Below are positions 1 to 10,442 of a DNA stretch of 64,000 nt, piece after piece. Origin of the DNA: Tritrichomonas musculus (lineage: Eukaryota; Parabasalia; Tritrichomonadida; Tritrichomonadidae); assembly GCA_039105265.1 (NCBI GenBank), contig JAPFFF010000017.1:1364001-1428000 (forward strand), read 5' to 3'. Position numbers and translations under genes: made by a program. Positions within the stretch are counted from its first letter, which is position 1, and each line of letters opens with the position of its first letter. The notes beneath the pieces are model-generated. The model was given only the letters and a program-made list of their open reading frames with translations. It searched no databases and was not told where the DNA came from.

Positions 1-1
1 C

Positions 2-1219
2 GCCGTCCAATCTAAGACAGTTAAAGCATCTTTATCTGACTCAAAATTATCAAAATTAGCTTCACTATCAAAGACAACTGAAGAACCTTCCGTTTTGGTC
101 GATGAAACTCCAGAAGAGAAAGCAGAAAGAGAGGCAGAAATAGCTGCAAAACAAGCGGAAGAAGAAAAGAAAAAGCAAGAAGAAGAAGAAAGAAAACGAA
201 TTGAGGAAGAAGAAAGGGCAAAGGATCCACCACTTACAAACGAACAAATTGAAACTCTTAAAGCAGAACTTAAATCAGAAAAACAAGAAGCTATTGGAAC
301 ACTTCAATCGCTTGAAGATAAATTCAATGAAGTTGAGCAAACAATCGACGAAGAACAAGATGAATGTGAAGCTTTACAAGCTGAACTTTCAGAAATCGTT
401 AAAGAGAATGAGAAACTCGAAATTGAGCTTGAAAAAGTCAAGAAAGTTGCACAAGTTTCACAAGCTGATGCATCACAAATCAAGAAATTACAAAAAGATC
501 TCATTGGCCATGTTACAAGCCTTCTTGATATTGCTAATGAATATGAACCTAAGAGAATTCAACTCATTGAAGAATACCGTACATTATCAGCAGCTATCAA
601 GAGAAGAGATCAAGACAAACAACTTATGATGAATAAGATTACCAAACTCAGGAAGAACATTCAAGACGATCAACAGCACCTTCAAGAGACACAGGAACAA
701 ATATCTCATGTTGAAGAAGCTAATAGAAATGCTCCAAGTGATCAACATCACAGACACCACTATGTAGAAATGATTCTTGATCATATCAAGAAACTTCAAA
801 CTCAAGAAGAAGAAGTTGAAAAAGTTAGAGCAGATATTAGATCACAAAACCAGAGAATGAATCAAACAATCGATACAGTTAAGAGAACTTGGCAATTGCT
901 TGAAGGTACAATTTATTCAAAGGCTAAAGAAAAGAACCAAGACTGGATGAAGAAGACTTACAAGATGGCTGTTGAACTCTTAACATTATATGAAAGCATT
1001 TCAGAAGAAGTCGAAAACACTGGTAAATGTAGCGCTCAAACTATGGAACTTGACCAAAAGATAGAAAGACTTGAAAATCAAATTGATAATGAGGCTTTGG
1101 AAAGAGTTCAGAATGACTTAAAGACATTGAGAGAAGAAATTGATCAAATTAAGGCTTCAATGCCAGAGGAAGAAGAAGCCGAACCAGCAGCTGAAGTTGA
1201 AGACGATCTTGATGAATAA
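2..1219 (+). CDS. CCDC22: CCDC22-like coiled-coil protein, C-terminal part (5' end outside window)
   Basis: The frame is open from the left edge of the window to a TAA at 1217-1219, with no in-frame ATG near the edge, so the gene begins upstream. The product starts with an acidic, Glu/Lys-rich charged helix (about residues 35-75 of the visible part) and continues as coiled coil. Its last third follows the order seen in CCDC22 C-termini: a QNQRMNQTIDTVKRTW-like segment, then a WMKKTYKMAVELLTLYESI segment, then VENTG, then a paired coiled coil with LKTLREEI. CCDC22 is the coiled-coil partner of CCDC93 and the COMMD proteins in the CCC/Commander complex, which recycles endosomal cargo. The N-terminal calponin-homology-like domain would lie outside the window. 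The stop codon reads TAAAC, which fits the trichomonad habit of overlapping stop and polyadenylation signal. Family assignment is from memory of the family pattern. Confidence 0.75.
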   Translation, partial: AVQSKTVKASLSDSKLSKLASLSKTTEEPSVLVDETPEEKAEREAEIAAKQAEEEKKKQEEEERKRIEEEERAKDPPLTNEQIETLKAELKSEKQEAIGTLQSLEDKFNEVEQTIDEEQDECEALQAELSEIVKENEKLEIELEKVKKVAQVSQADASQIKKLQKDLIGHVTSLLDIANEYEPKRIQLIEEYRTLSAAIKRRDQDKQLMMNKITKLRKNIQDDQQHLQETQEQISHVEEANRNAPSDQHHRHHYVEMILDHIKKLQTQEEEVEKVRADIRSQNQRMNQTIDTVKRTWQLLEGTIYSKAKEKNQDWMKKTYKMAVELLTLYESISEEVENTGKCSAQTMELDQKIERLENQIDNEALERVQNDLKTLREEIDQIKASMPEEEEAEPAAEVEDDLDE

Positions 1220-2054
1220 ACAATTAATTTTAAACTTTTACTAATTAATTTTTTTTTAATTGCTTCTCTAATTTGACTATACCAAAAAAAAATTTGCCTT
1301 ATAAAAATGAATCAAATAAAGAATTTCAGTTGATAAACACCATATAATATTCATTTATTTTATTACCGACCTAGTCGTTATTTTCACAAAAATATCATAC
1401 CACAATCCTTTACAATCAACAATTAGTTTTTCTTATAAAAATATTAACTTTTATAAATTTAAAGAAAAAATGAGAAATGTCTAGTGAATATATCATAATA
1501 TTATTTTCTTTTTTTTAAAAAATTTCGGAATAAAAATGTTTTTCATGATATTGAAAATTATATCAAAATATTCACTTTTTCAGAAGATGAATATTATTCA
1601 AAAAATAATTTTTTCACAATGTAATCTGAAAATCATATCAATTCACCAATTAAATATTAAATTAAATAATTTGGATGATTTTTAAAAAAAATATTATTTA
1701 ATAGCTAATAATAAGTATTAACCATTATATTACATTAATTATTAAATTATAATTCGTAAATATAAGCAATTAATTGAAATAAACATACATGTTAAAATGT
1801 GTTTATTTTTTACATTTGAATACTTTTCTGTTTTTTGACCAAATAAAATATGAAAACTGTAATCACCAAAATCAATTGAGAAATTTAACACTAACAATTT
1901 ATTTGGATAAATATAATTAATTGATGCTTAGGATAATAAAAAATATTTTTTAAAAAAATTATATGAAAGATGATTTAAACTTTTGAAAAAGTTAGATTCA
2001 GCCCTCATTCAAAATTAAATTTTTCTTTAATATCATTTTTTGCGAAAATATTTG
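1220..2054. other. AT-rich intergenic region upstream of the TOR gene
   Basis: This is very AT-rich with homopolymer runs and no convincing open frame. At 2003-2012 the sequence CTCATTCAAA resembles the trichomonad initiator (TCA followed by a pyrimidine and T/A) and lies about 45 bases before the TOR start codon. It is a candidate transcription start, weakly supported. Confidence 0.4.
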
Positions 2055-5000
2055 ATGGATTTAACAAAATTAAGAATTCCGCACAATTTTACTGACATGA
2101 TTACAACGACTGATGAATATTATAGATTATTTTACTTTCAACTAGTAAGAATGAGTAATACAAAATTAACAGAATTTGTTAACTCATATTTAGACATCGT
2201 TCGAAAACTTTCTAAATCGCTTTCAAAATCAGATAAAATGCGCGCTGTAATTGGATGCTTATCGTTACATCGTTTTGGATATCGAGATTTCACTGATCTA
2301 TCAACTACATTCGATAGAACAATTCCTCAAACAGAGCCAGAATATGTCGCATTTACCAGTTATGCAGCTGGTGAATTGACTCTTCATCCAAGCCAAGAAC
2401 AAAGTAGATATGTACAGCATCTTCTTGAAAGGTCTTTAGGATGGATCCGCGGAAGTGGAAGAAGGGCAAGACCTCTTGCTGCAGCACAAATGATCAAATC
2501 ACTTGCGGTAAATGCTGGAAATAATATTGTTTCATTTTTACCTCAATTTCAAACTTCAGTTTGGCTTCTTCTCAAACAAAGATCGATAGCTGTACTCGAA
2601 GCTACAGCCTCGCTAATTAAAAATTTAACAATTTCCGTAATACGTTACGCTCGAGCAGATTTAGAAGATTATTTATCGTTTTACACTCAAATATGCCTAC
2701 GATTATTATCTTATGGCAGTTATATTCGAATGTATGCCGCTCTTATTATTATTGAACAGTTTGTTACCTTACAACCTGGTTTCTATTTGAAATTAATTAT
2801 TTCACTTTACACTACAATTATTGATGTTACTGCGCATGCTCCACCGCATCTTCGTAGTGCAGCATATGTAACTATTTCATGTTTTGCTGAAATTAATCCC
2901 AAACTTTTTATTGATACTATTGCCCCTGATCTTTTTGAAATTACTCCAGATCTTTTACGATTATATCCAAGCGATATAGTACGTGCCTTAATAATGCTAA
3001 TGAAATCCATACCCGAATGGATGAAAGAAAAAATACCCGAATTAATACAATTTGTTATTGACTTACTAGAAACCAATGCTTTTCCACACTCATTATCAGT
3101 TCCTTCATCACTTCCTCATTCTCCTCCCAATCCAAACATGAAAGAACTCTCTCCAAGAATTTTTGAAGATTCTGCATTAAATCTTCTCGGCCAAATTGTA
3201 ACCATTTTTGGAAAAGATGCTTTTCCACTTAACAATGATTTATTAACCAAAATGGCTGCTCTTAAGATGTCAGAAGCCTATATTTTCTGTTTTACATCTC
3301 TATCAAAAATTGAAGGAGCCGTTCCTATCGATCTATTCAAAAAGTCGGTCATAAATAAAATTCAAATTGAATTGAAAGGGAAGAATGCAGATTTAGCATT
3401 AAAATTCATTTCGGATTTGCCACCCACACTTTTTGAAGGAAATAGCGGCTCACCAAAAGTTCTTGATTGGATTCAATCAACTTATGTATCAGGCGATGTA
3501 AAAACACGCTGTGAGACAACAGCAGCCATTTTCCAAGTATTGAAAATATGCAAACCTGAAGACTACAAGAAAATATTACTTGAATCCTTAAACATAGCTG
3601 TTTTTGACGAGAGTCAAAAAGTTCGATGCTCAGTATTACGTGTCATTAAAGATCATTGTAACAAAGAACTTGGAGAACCAGAGAACATTAAATTTTTAGA
3701 GATATATGCGAATGATGAAGATCAAGAAGTTCGTAAGATAGCATTTCAAATTTTAGCGAAGTTGGCAGATTTTAATCCACTTTATGTATCAGCTATTACA
3801 CGATCATCTTTAGTTGATTATTTCTTCACCATTCGACATGTAAACAGCATTCGTCAAAGGGCGAATATCATTGAAACATTACCTGATTTAATCCAAGCAG
3901 CATCGGTAGCAATCAAGACATATTCATCTGGATTGATTGAAATCATTATGGAGATTTTAAGTAAACATCGATGCAATATTAGTTATACAAACTTCCTTGA
4001 GAAAGAAGCAGAAAACACAATTTTAATTCGTGTTATTTATTCTCTCTCTCTTCTTGCTCCTTTAGATGTTGAACTTGTTTCTTTATATGCAGATGAATTA
4101 TTCCTTCTTGTTTGCGATTTCTTAATTAATACAGAAAATAGAAAATTGGCATTGGCCATTTTAGATCTATTTCAAGTTCTTTATACTGCACCAGCTTCTT
4201 GTTTAGCATATCGACAAAAAGCACCAATGATTTTCTCTGTTTGTTCCAAATATTTAGCTAAAACAAACTCGAGAAAAATTCGAATGGCAATTTTAATGGT
4301 TGTTGGATTAATTGGAGTAATGGAAGTTCATCAACAACCGATGCCAAAAACATTAGCAGCACCTGAAAACATTGATCCAGATTTAGCACGACAATTCTTT
4401 AATCCATCACGTGATTCAGATGATCAATTTGATGATGTTTATCTTTTACAAAATCAAGAAATGAATGATACTTATTATAGTTCATTTTGTGCACGTGCAT
4501 TACTTGAAGTTTTTAATGATGAATCATTAAAAGAATATTATCATGATGCTATTGATGCTTTAGTTGAAGTTTTAAGAAGACCACGAATGTCAATTTTAAA
4601 TTTATTTGATTGTTTTTGCTCACGAATATTGACTGTTATGGAAGGAATTGAATCAAATAGTGAACTTGTATATTACATTCAAATGTTTACAAAACTTATT
4701 TCTACTTCAACTAATAATACAGCACCATTTTTAGCTCGAACAATGCAATTAATTAATCGAAGATTTTGTAAAGAACTTCAAAATGAATTTCTTGATATGA
4801 TAATTGCATTTTTAACTTCTGTTCGTGATGCTTTTTCACCATTTGCATCAGATACCGTTTGTTTATTAATTTCTTGCTTAGATGATTCAATGATGTCTGA
4901 TATTGAAGCATCTAAAAAAGTTCTTAAAGCATTCTCAATTGTAGGACTTTATGCTGATGATCTTTTATATTTAATTGTACCAAAAATATGCGATACAATA

Positions 5001-8000
5001 TTATGTGATCAAACTTTAACGGAAGTTAAAATTATGTCATTTATATCATTATCTACAATTGCAAGATCATCTGATCTATTTCCAAGTTTATCAATTTTAG
5101 TTCGAGCTATTTCATATGGAATTCATCGATTTAATGATCAATCGATGAAAAATGCAGCTATGCAATTAGTTTATATTTTATTGAAAGTTTATGGAAAAAT
5201 GTTTTTAACAAGTGCCAATCCTTTATTTATATTAATTAAAAGGAAGAAATTGGAAACACTCGAATTAAGGAGATTAATTAATGAAGTTAATCAAGGAAAA
5301 TACGGAGATTCATTTAAACCACTTGAAAATGAAATTTCAGAAGATGAAGAAGTAGTAGATAATGATGAAAAAGAAGAAAAACCTTATGTTTTTAGTGCAG
5401 ATGTTATTGTAGCACGAGTCGTTACATTAAATTTAGGAGCATCACATCTAGTTGATACATGGCTTCATTCATTCATTGGGACATTAATTATATCATCACC
5501 ATCAAGTATTATTCGTGCTTGTAGTCCAATGTCAAATTTACATTATCCATTTGCACTTAAGTTATTTAAACCAGCATTCTTTAGTTGTTTTAAAATAATG
5601 AAGAAAAGGAATCGATTACAAATAATCAATACTTTTCGACAACTTTTAAATTCTACTGATTGTAGTGAAAATGTTGTTCGAGAAATTATTGATTTAATTG
5701 TTTTTATGGATAAAGTTGAAATGCCACTTTCCATACCAAATGATGATGTTATTCGTGCTAGTATTCGTTATGGTCATTTGGCATATGCATTACGTTTACA
5801 ACAAAAAATGTTTGAAAAAGAAATGGATAATGAACTTCTTATCAATCATTTAATCGATATTTTTGTTCAATTAAGTGATTGGCCAAATGCCATTGGCGTT
5901 TGGAAAAAATCGAAATTAAGCAATAGATCAGATGTAAATAGAATTGAAATAATGGCAAAACTTCATATGTGGGATAAAGTTGAATCTTTTTATCGTAATC
6001 GTTTTGAAGAATATAATGATTTTGATGCACTTCAATTATTAGCAGAATCATTAGCATCCACAGCCAAATGGGAAAGTTTATTTAATTTATATAAAGACAT
6101 TACATCTAAATCAGCTTCTCTTGGTCCTCAAGATACAGTTCAAGCAGCTCAATATTTTGCAGAAGCATCAATGCATTTAGGCCAATGGGAAGTACTTGAT
6201 GAAATATTAAAAAGTGCACCTGATGATAATGAAAGAGTTTTAATTATTTCTGCTATTAATGAAATTCATAAAGGTAACTTTGATCAATCTAATGATATTA
6301 TTGAAAGAGGATTTTCTTTATTGGCTTCTAGTCCAATTACACTTTGGAGTGATAATCAACAAATTAATCAGAAGACAATGCTTATTGCACAAGAATTCAT
6401 GGAAATTACTGAATTAAATCGTTGGATGAAATCGAATTCAAGTGAAGAAAGAACTAGAATTGAAGAAACATGGAAAGAAAGAATGAAAACTGTACCTCAT
6501 AATTTTGACATTTGGTTTGCTTTACTTGCAAATCGAATTGCTATTACTAATATAATTAAAGATGATATTATTAACTTATTCCAAATGAAATCAATCACTT
6601 TAGGTACAAAAATACATAATAATGCATTTGATGTCATGTTTCCTCATTTTAATTTTAATGATGCTCCTGATTATCATAAGATATGCTATATAGTATCACG
6701 TTATTCAATTGGAGATAAACAAGAAGCAATTAAAATGATGGGCGATTTAGCAAAGAGAACAACTGGTCCTTTAAATACACAATGCCATTATTTCTATGCA
6801 ACTTGGTTAATTGAAAATGATGAATCAATTGAATGTCAAAGATTGGCTTATAAACATTTAAAGCAAGTTGTTATTGAGAAAAATCATCAAAGAAGTGCTT
6901 CTGAAAAACAAAGAAAACGCGTTCGAAGGTTCTCTAATCCTTCTGTTGATAGTAGTACTACTTCAATTAGTGGAAATACTAACTTTAAGAGTTCTCATCG
7001 AACTTATTCAATCTCAGAAAAAGGAGGACTTCGATTATCAACACAAGTAATTCGTTCTCTAACAACTGATATTTCTAATGTCGATTCACTTCGAAAATGG
7101 GCTGAAGTTAATAATTCATTAGCACAAGCAGAAAAAAGCGATCCTTCTCAAATCACAAAATATGTTACAAATGCAATTGATGCATTAACACAATGTGCTG
7201 AAATATCACCAAGTTTTCCTGATGTTGTTCAATTATTAAATCTTTTCTTTGAACATGCAAATCATCCTGATGTTTTTAATTCAACTGCTCATGCATGTAT
7301 TGAAAGATTACATCCCAAATTATTATTACAAGCATCACCACAACTACTTATTCAATTATCTCATAATACACCAGCTGTAGCAACCTTTGTTCATGACATT
7401 TTATTTAATCTTTTATGCAATCATTATCATGATTTAATTTTTTCAATCATTGTAATGAAATTTTCTAAGAATTATCGTAGAGCAAGAGCTGCCGACGGTC
7501 TTCTTAAAGAATTTCATGAAATAATGCCTCAAGAATACGAAGAAGTTGAACTAATAAGGCGTGCATTATTAAAAGCAGCTGTAACTTGGAGTGAGAAAAT
7601 ATTACAACGAATTCAAGATGCTCATGATCATTTCCATCGAAATAAGATTGACGAAATGGTAGCAACTCTTCATTCAATTCTTATTTTAACATCTAAACCG
7701 AGATGCGAAATGGAGTATCAATTCTTAGAACAATACTCAGACATGCTTACTTCATTAAATAGAATCATATCGTCTTATAATAGCAAAGATTCAGTTAGAC
7801 AATTAAGTGATGCTCATGAATCATCAGATTCAAGTGAATCAGAAGGAAGTAATAAAAGGTCTGATGCTTCCGACGATGATGATGAATGCAATCAAGGAAA
7901 TTGCATTCAACAAATGGCTTCTTGGTGCAGGAAAATGAATGAAAGTTTATGTGAAGATTTGAAGTCAATTCACGTTATTCAGTTATCTTCAATATCTCCA

Positions 8001-9326
8001 CAACTTTGTCAAAAAACTCATTTTTCTTTGGCCGTGGCCGGCACTTATCGTCCTGGAAAGCCTATCGTTCGTATCAAATATTTCGTAGGTCAATATAACG
8101 TCTACATGACGAAACAGCAACCAAAAGATGTCGTCGTTATGGGCGAAGATGGCAATTATTACCAATATTTACTTAAAGGACATGAAGACCTTCGACTTGA
8201 TGAACGTATAATGCAATTCTTCAGACTCATTAATTCGTTCTTGAAGAAAGAGACTGGCTTTCAATCTAATTTGATTGAAGCAATGACAGTCATTCCTTTA
8301 TCAATGAGTCACGGACTTGTTCAATGGATTCGTGGAACTGACACTTTACGAAACGTTGTACAACAATATAGAACAATTCATAATAAAGATCCTCTTCAAG
8401 AATACGTCATGCTTGATAAATTATCAACAAAATCTTTCGATTTGTTACTTCCTATTCAAAAAGTTCAAGTAATTGAAAAAGTTTTCCAGGAAGTTCCTGA
8501 TAATGATTTGGCAGACTTTTTCTGGTTAAAGGCTGAAAGCGCGGAAATGTGGTTGAAACAAACTAATACGTTTTCAATAACAACCGGAATGACTTCTATC
8601 GTTTGTTACATTATTGGTCTCGGAGATCGTCATCCTTCAAATTTGTTAATAGATAAAATTACTGGTAAAGTTATTCATATTGATTTCGGTGATTGTTTCG
8701 AACGCGCTGCTAATCGTCCTTTCTTACCTGAAGTTGTTCCATTTAGATTAACAAGAATGATGGTTCGCGCTCTCGGTCCAGCTGGCGTTGATGGTCTATT
8801 TAAGTCGTCTTTTATAAATATGTCGAATGTTCTTAGAGATAATAAGAGAGTTCTCGTAATGGTTCTCGCGATCTTCGTCCATGAGCCTTTGATTGATCCT
8901 GAAACTTTCGACGAACAAGAAACTGTCCAAACTCCTCCTGTTCAGGCTTACCATAAACCCCTTCCTCTTCCACTTCCTCCTTCTGATGCGAAAAATAACG
9001 CTAAGAAAAAGTTTAAGAAAAAGAATGGTGATATAGTCGATTCAATGGAGGAAGATGAAAATGATTACGAAATCGGACAAAAGAAATTCCTTTCAACAGC
9101 AGCTACTGGATCAGTTATTGATAAGGGAAGAGTTTATATGGTCGACGATACAAATGCTCAATCATCAGTAGAAATGAGAAATAGAGTTAGACAAAAATTA
9201 AATGGAAATGATTTCGGTGATGACGTTTCGCTTTCAGTTGAAGATCAAGCAACTAGACTTATTCATGACGCGACAAGTATTTATAATATCTCAAAAATGT
9301 ATAGTGGTTGGTGCCCATTCTGGTAA
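2055..9326 (+). CDS. TOR: Target of rapamycin (TOR) serine/threonine kinase
   Basis: The frame is open from 2040, but the first codon there is TTG; the first ATG is at 2055, giving 2,423 residues, close to the usual 2,400-2,550. Order: long HEAT-type helical region (about 1-1200), FAT-type region (about 1250-1800), FRB-like helices (about 1830-1970), kinase domain (about 1990-2300) and a C-terminal FATC ending in GWCPFW, which is diagnostic of TOR. In the kinase, LGDRHPSN (about 2189-2196) is the catalytic loop and HIDFGD (about 2208-2213) the metal-binding loop; both are intact. TOR is the nutrient-sensing growth kinase of TORC1/TORC2. Odd points are a Ser/Asp/Glu-rich insertion in the FRB region (about 1915-1945), FRB contact residues that differ from those that bind FKBP12-rapamycin, and a Pro- and Lys-rich linker of roughly 100 residues between kinase and FATC. 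No intron is needed. Confidence 0.97.
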   Translation: MDLTKLRIPHNFTDMITTTDEYYRLFYFQLVRMSNTKLTEFVNSYLDIVRKLSKSLSKSDKMRAVIGCLSLHRFGYRDFTDLSTTFDRTIPQTEPEYVAFTSYAAGELTLHPSQEQSRYVQHLLERSLGWIRGSGRRARPLAAAQMIKSLAVNAGNNIVSFLPQFQTSVWLLLKQRSIAVLEATASLIKNLTISVIRYARADLEDYLSFYTQICLRLLSYGSYIRMYAALIIIEQFVTLQPGFYLKLIISLYTTIIDVTAHAPPHLRSAAYVTISCFAEINPKLFIDTIAPDLFEITPDLLRLYPSDIVRALIMLMKSIPEWMKEKIPELIQFVIDLLETNAFPHSLSVPSSLPHSPPNPNMKELSPRIFEDSALNLLGQIVTIFGKDAFPLNNDLLTKMAALKMSEAYIFCFTSLSKIEGAVPIDLFKKSVINKIQIELKGKNADLALKFISDLPPTLFEGNSGSPKVLDWIQSTYVSGDVKTRCETTAAIFQVLKICKPEDYKKILLESLNIAVFDESQKVRCSVLRVIKDHCNKELGEPENIKFLEIYANDEDQEVRKIAFQILAKLADFNPLYVSAITRSSLVDYFFTIRHVNSIRQRANIIETLPDLIQAASVAIKTYSSGLIEIIMEILSKHRCNISYTNFLEKEAENTILIRVIYSLSLLAPLDVELVSLYADELFLLVCDFLINTENRKLALAILDLFQVLYTAPASCLAYRQKAPMIFSVCSKYLAKTNSRKIRMAILMVVGLIGVMEVHQQPMPKTLAAPENIDPDLARQFFNPSRDSDDQFDDVYLLQNQEMNDTYYSSFCARALLEVFNDESLKEYYHDAIDALVEVLRRPRMSILNLFDCFCSRILTVMEGIESNSELVYYIQMFTKLISTSTNNTAPFLARTMQLINRRFCKELQNEFLDMIIAFLTSVRDAFSPFASDTVCLLISCLDDSMMSDIEASKKVLKAFSIVGLYADDLLYLIVPKICDTILCDQTLTEVKIMSFISLSTIARSSDLFPSLSILVRAISYGIHRFNDQSMKNAAMQLVYILLKVYGKMFLTSANPLFILIKRKKLETLELRRLINEVNQGKYGDSFKPLENEISEDEEVVDNDEKEEKPYVFSADVIVARVVTLNLGASHLVDTWLHSFIGTLIISSPSSIIRACSPMSNLHYPFALKLFKPAFFSCFKIMKKRNRLQIINTFRQLLNSTDCSENVVREIIDLIVFMDKVEMPLSIPNDDVIRASIRYGHLAYALRLQQKMFEKEMDNELLINHLIDIFVQLSDWPNAIGVWKKSKLSNRSDVNRIEIMAKLHMWDKVESFYRNRFEEYNDFDALQLLAESLASTAKWESLFNLYKDITSKSASLGPQDTVQAAQYFAEASMHLGQWEVLDEILKSAPDDNERVLIISAINEIHKGNFDQSNDIIERGFSLLASSPITLWSDNQQINQKTMLIAQEFMEITELNRWMKSNSSEERTRIEETWKERMKTVPHNFDIWFALLANRIAITNIIKDDIINLFQMKSITLGTKIHNNAFDVMFPHFNFNDAPDYHKICYIVSRYSIGDKQEAIKMMGDLAKRTTGPLNTQCHYFYATWLIENDESIECQRLAYKHLKQVVIEKNHQRSASEKQRKRVRRFSNPSVDSSTTSISGNTNFKSSHRTYSISEKGGLRLSTQVIRSLTTDISNVDSLRKWAEVNNSLAQAEKSDPSQITKYVTNAIDALTQCAEISPSFPDVVQLLNLFFEHANHPDVFNSTAHACIERLHPKLLLQASPQLLIQLSHNTPAVATFVHDILFNLLCNHYHDLIFSIIVMKFSKNYRRARAADGLLKEFHEIMPQEYEEVELIRRALLKAAVTWSEKILQRIQDAHDHFHRNKIDEMVATLHSILILTSKPRCEMEYQFLEQYSDMLTSLNRIISSYNSKDSVRQLSDAHESSDSSESEGSNKRSDASDDDDECNQGNCIQQMASWCRKMNESLCEDLKSIHVIQLSSISPQLCQKTHFSLAVAGTYRPGKPIVRIKYFVGQYNVYMTKQQPKDVVVMGEDGNYYQYLLKGHEDLRLDERIMQFFRLINSFLKKETGFQSNLIEAMTVIPLSMSHGLVQWIRGTDTLRNVVQQYRTIHNKDPLQEYVMLDKLSTKSFDLLLPIQKVQVIEKVFQEVPDNDLADFFWLKAESAEMWLKQTNTFSITTGMTSIVCYIIGLGDRHPSNLLIDKITGKVIHIDFGDCFERAANRPFLPEVVPFRLTRMMVRALGPAGVDGLFKSSFINMSNVLRDNKRVLVMVLAIFVHEPLIDPETFDEQETVQTPPVQAYHKPLPLPLPPSDAKNNAKKKFKKKNGDIVDSMEEDENDYEIGQKKFLSTAATGSVIDKGRVYMVDDTNAQSSVEMRNRVRQKLNGNDFGDDVSLSVEDQATRLIHDATSIYNISKMYSGWCPFW

Positions 9327-9644
9327 GTTATTTTATAATTTATTGTTTTATTTTTATTTTTATTTATTTTTTTAAATATGTAAATTTTGTATATTCTTTT
9401 GCTTTTTTTTTTTAGTTGACCATTTAAAAATTCAATTTTTTATGATCATTTGACCATTTAGTACAACATTGAATAGTTTATTTTCAAATTTCCAATATCT
9501 CTTTCATATCAAATCTTTCATAAAAACATTATCTCATATTATCTAATTTAATTAAACAAAAGATTTAACAGCACTAATTCTTAAATAAATCACTTGAAAT
9601 TAGGTATAAATTTAATTATATAAAAACATTTTATAAAACAAGTT
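9327..9644. other. Convergent intergenic spacer between TOR and TMEM18
   Basis: AT-rich spacer between the 3' ends of two convergent genes, with a T-rich run near 9402-9414. No open frame of interest was seen. Confidence 0.5.
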
Positions 9645-10109
9645 CTATTCTTCTTTTGATCTTCTATGAAATATATTTTTGATTGAAGTTATAATAGATG
9701 AATTCCAATTAAGCTTGATTACATCAAAGAGTAATAAACACAAATAAATAATTGAAGCAGCTAAAAGAGGCGCAGCCCAAAATGTGAACATAAAGACATA
9801 TGTAGAAGATCCTAAATAGTTACTTGAAAAGTGAAGTTGGGTCCAATATTGATGAATAAAATCGTCAATAAATTGTGTTATTCCAATAAAAAAACATGTC
9901 ATTGCAAAAAGAATAGTTGATACAATCATATTACGTCTATAATAAAATAAGAGTATTATCCAAATAAAAAGAAAAATAAATAAAAAAATAATAGGGGGAT
10001 CAGAAAAGTGAATTTCTTTGAGCATTGTAAATATTTGAGTGTGTAATTGAGGTTCATTGAAAATAGAAGTTACATCTGCTTGTTCAGGAATTGGAAATTT
10101 ATCAGTCAT
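9645..10109 (-). CDS. TMEM18: TMEM18 family membrane protein
   Basis: The protein has 154 residues and starts at an ATG (CAT at 10107-10109). A short hydrophilic N-terminus is followed by three to four hydrophobic segments (about 40-55, 61-80, 104-128), then a basic C-terminal tail ending RRSKEE. The spacing of a basic RRN turn, the FIDDFIHQYWTQ loop, the aromatic-rich STYVFMFTFWAAPLL segment and the basic tail matches TMEM18, a small nuclear-envelope/ER membrane protein family. Length also fits (vertebrate TMEM18 is about 140 residues). Upstream, about 40 bases before the ATG on the minus strand, lies TCACTTTTT, which resembles a trichomonad initiator. Function in protists is unknown; the family call is by pattern, not by search. 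Confidence 0.75.
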   Translation of the reverse strand: MTDKFPIPEQADVTSIFNEPQLHTQIFTMLKEIHFSDPPIIFLFIFLFIWIILLFYYRRNMIVSTILFAMTCFFIGITQFIDDFIHQYWTQLHFSSNYLGSSTYVFMFTFWAAPLLAASIIYLCLLLFDVIKLNWNSSIITSIKNIFHRRSKEE

Positions 10110-10442
10110 TAAGAATTTATACCAAAAAACAAATAGTTCAAAAAGTGAATTGAATACGTATCAAAAAGTCAATATATAAAATTTCAAAAAACTTGAAATA
10201 TTTCATCAACAGTAATTTATTTAAATCATTATTTCATAATTCTAGAATTTCACTCTGCAGTGTAATGTTTGCTCCTCTTCTAAAAATTAAAAGTTTATTT
10301 GAAAAAAAATATCTTAAAGTTTAATCAATCATAATCTTTAAAATAGTTATAAATAATATCATAATTGTGATAATGAAAAGAATATAATATAATATTAACA
10401 TTATTATTAAGATTATATAATATTTACATTAATGAGGTGCTT
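10110..10442. other. Intergenic spacer upstream of TMEM18, downstream of PRMT1
   Basis: AT-rich with no supported gene. It ends in a small perfect hairpin (10432-10451; 7-bp stem ATGAGGT/ACCTCAT, 6-base loop) that overlaps the PRMT1 stop codon. Confidence 0.5.

Noticed and set aside
2040-2054. TTG start for TOR (also GTG or TTG starts at 16471, 30240, 25399, 51858)
   Set aside because: Nuclear genes of this kind use ATG; the first in-frame ATG was taken in each case.
6868-7050. Alternate-frame protein inside TOR
   Set aside because: Out-of-frame shadow within a clearly coding region.
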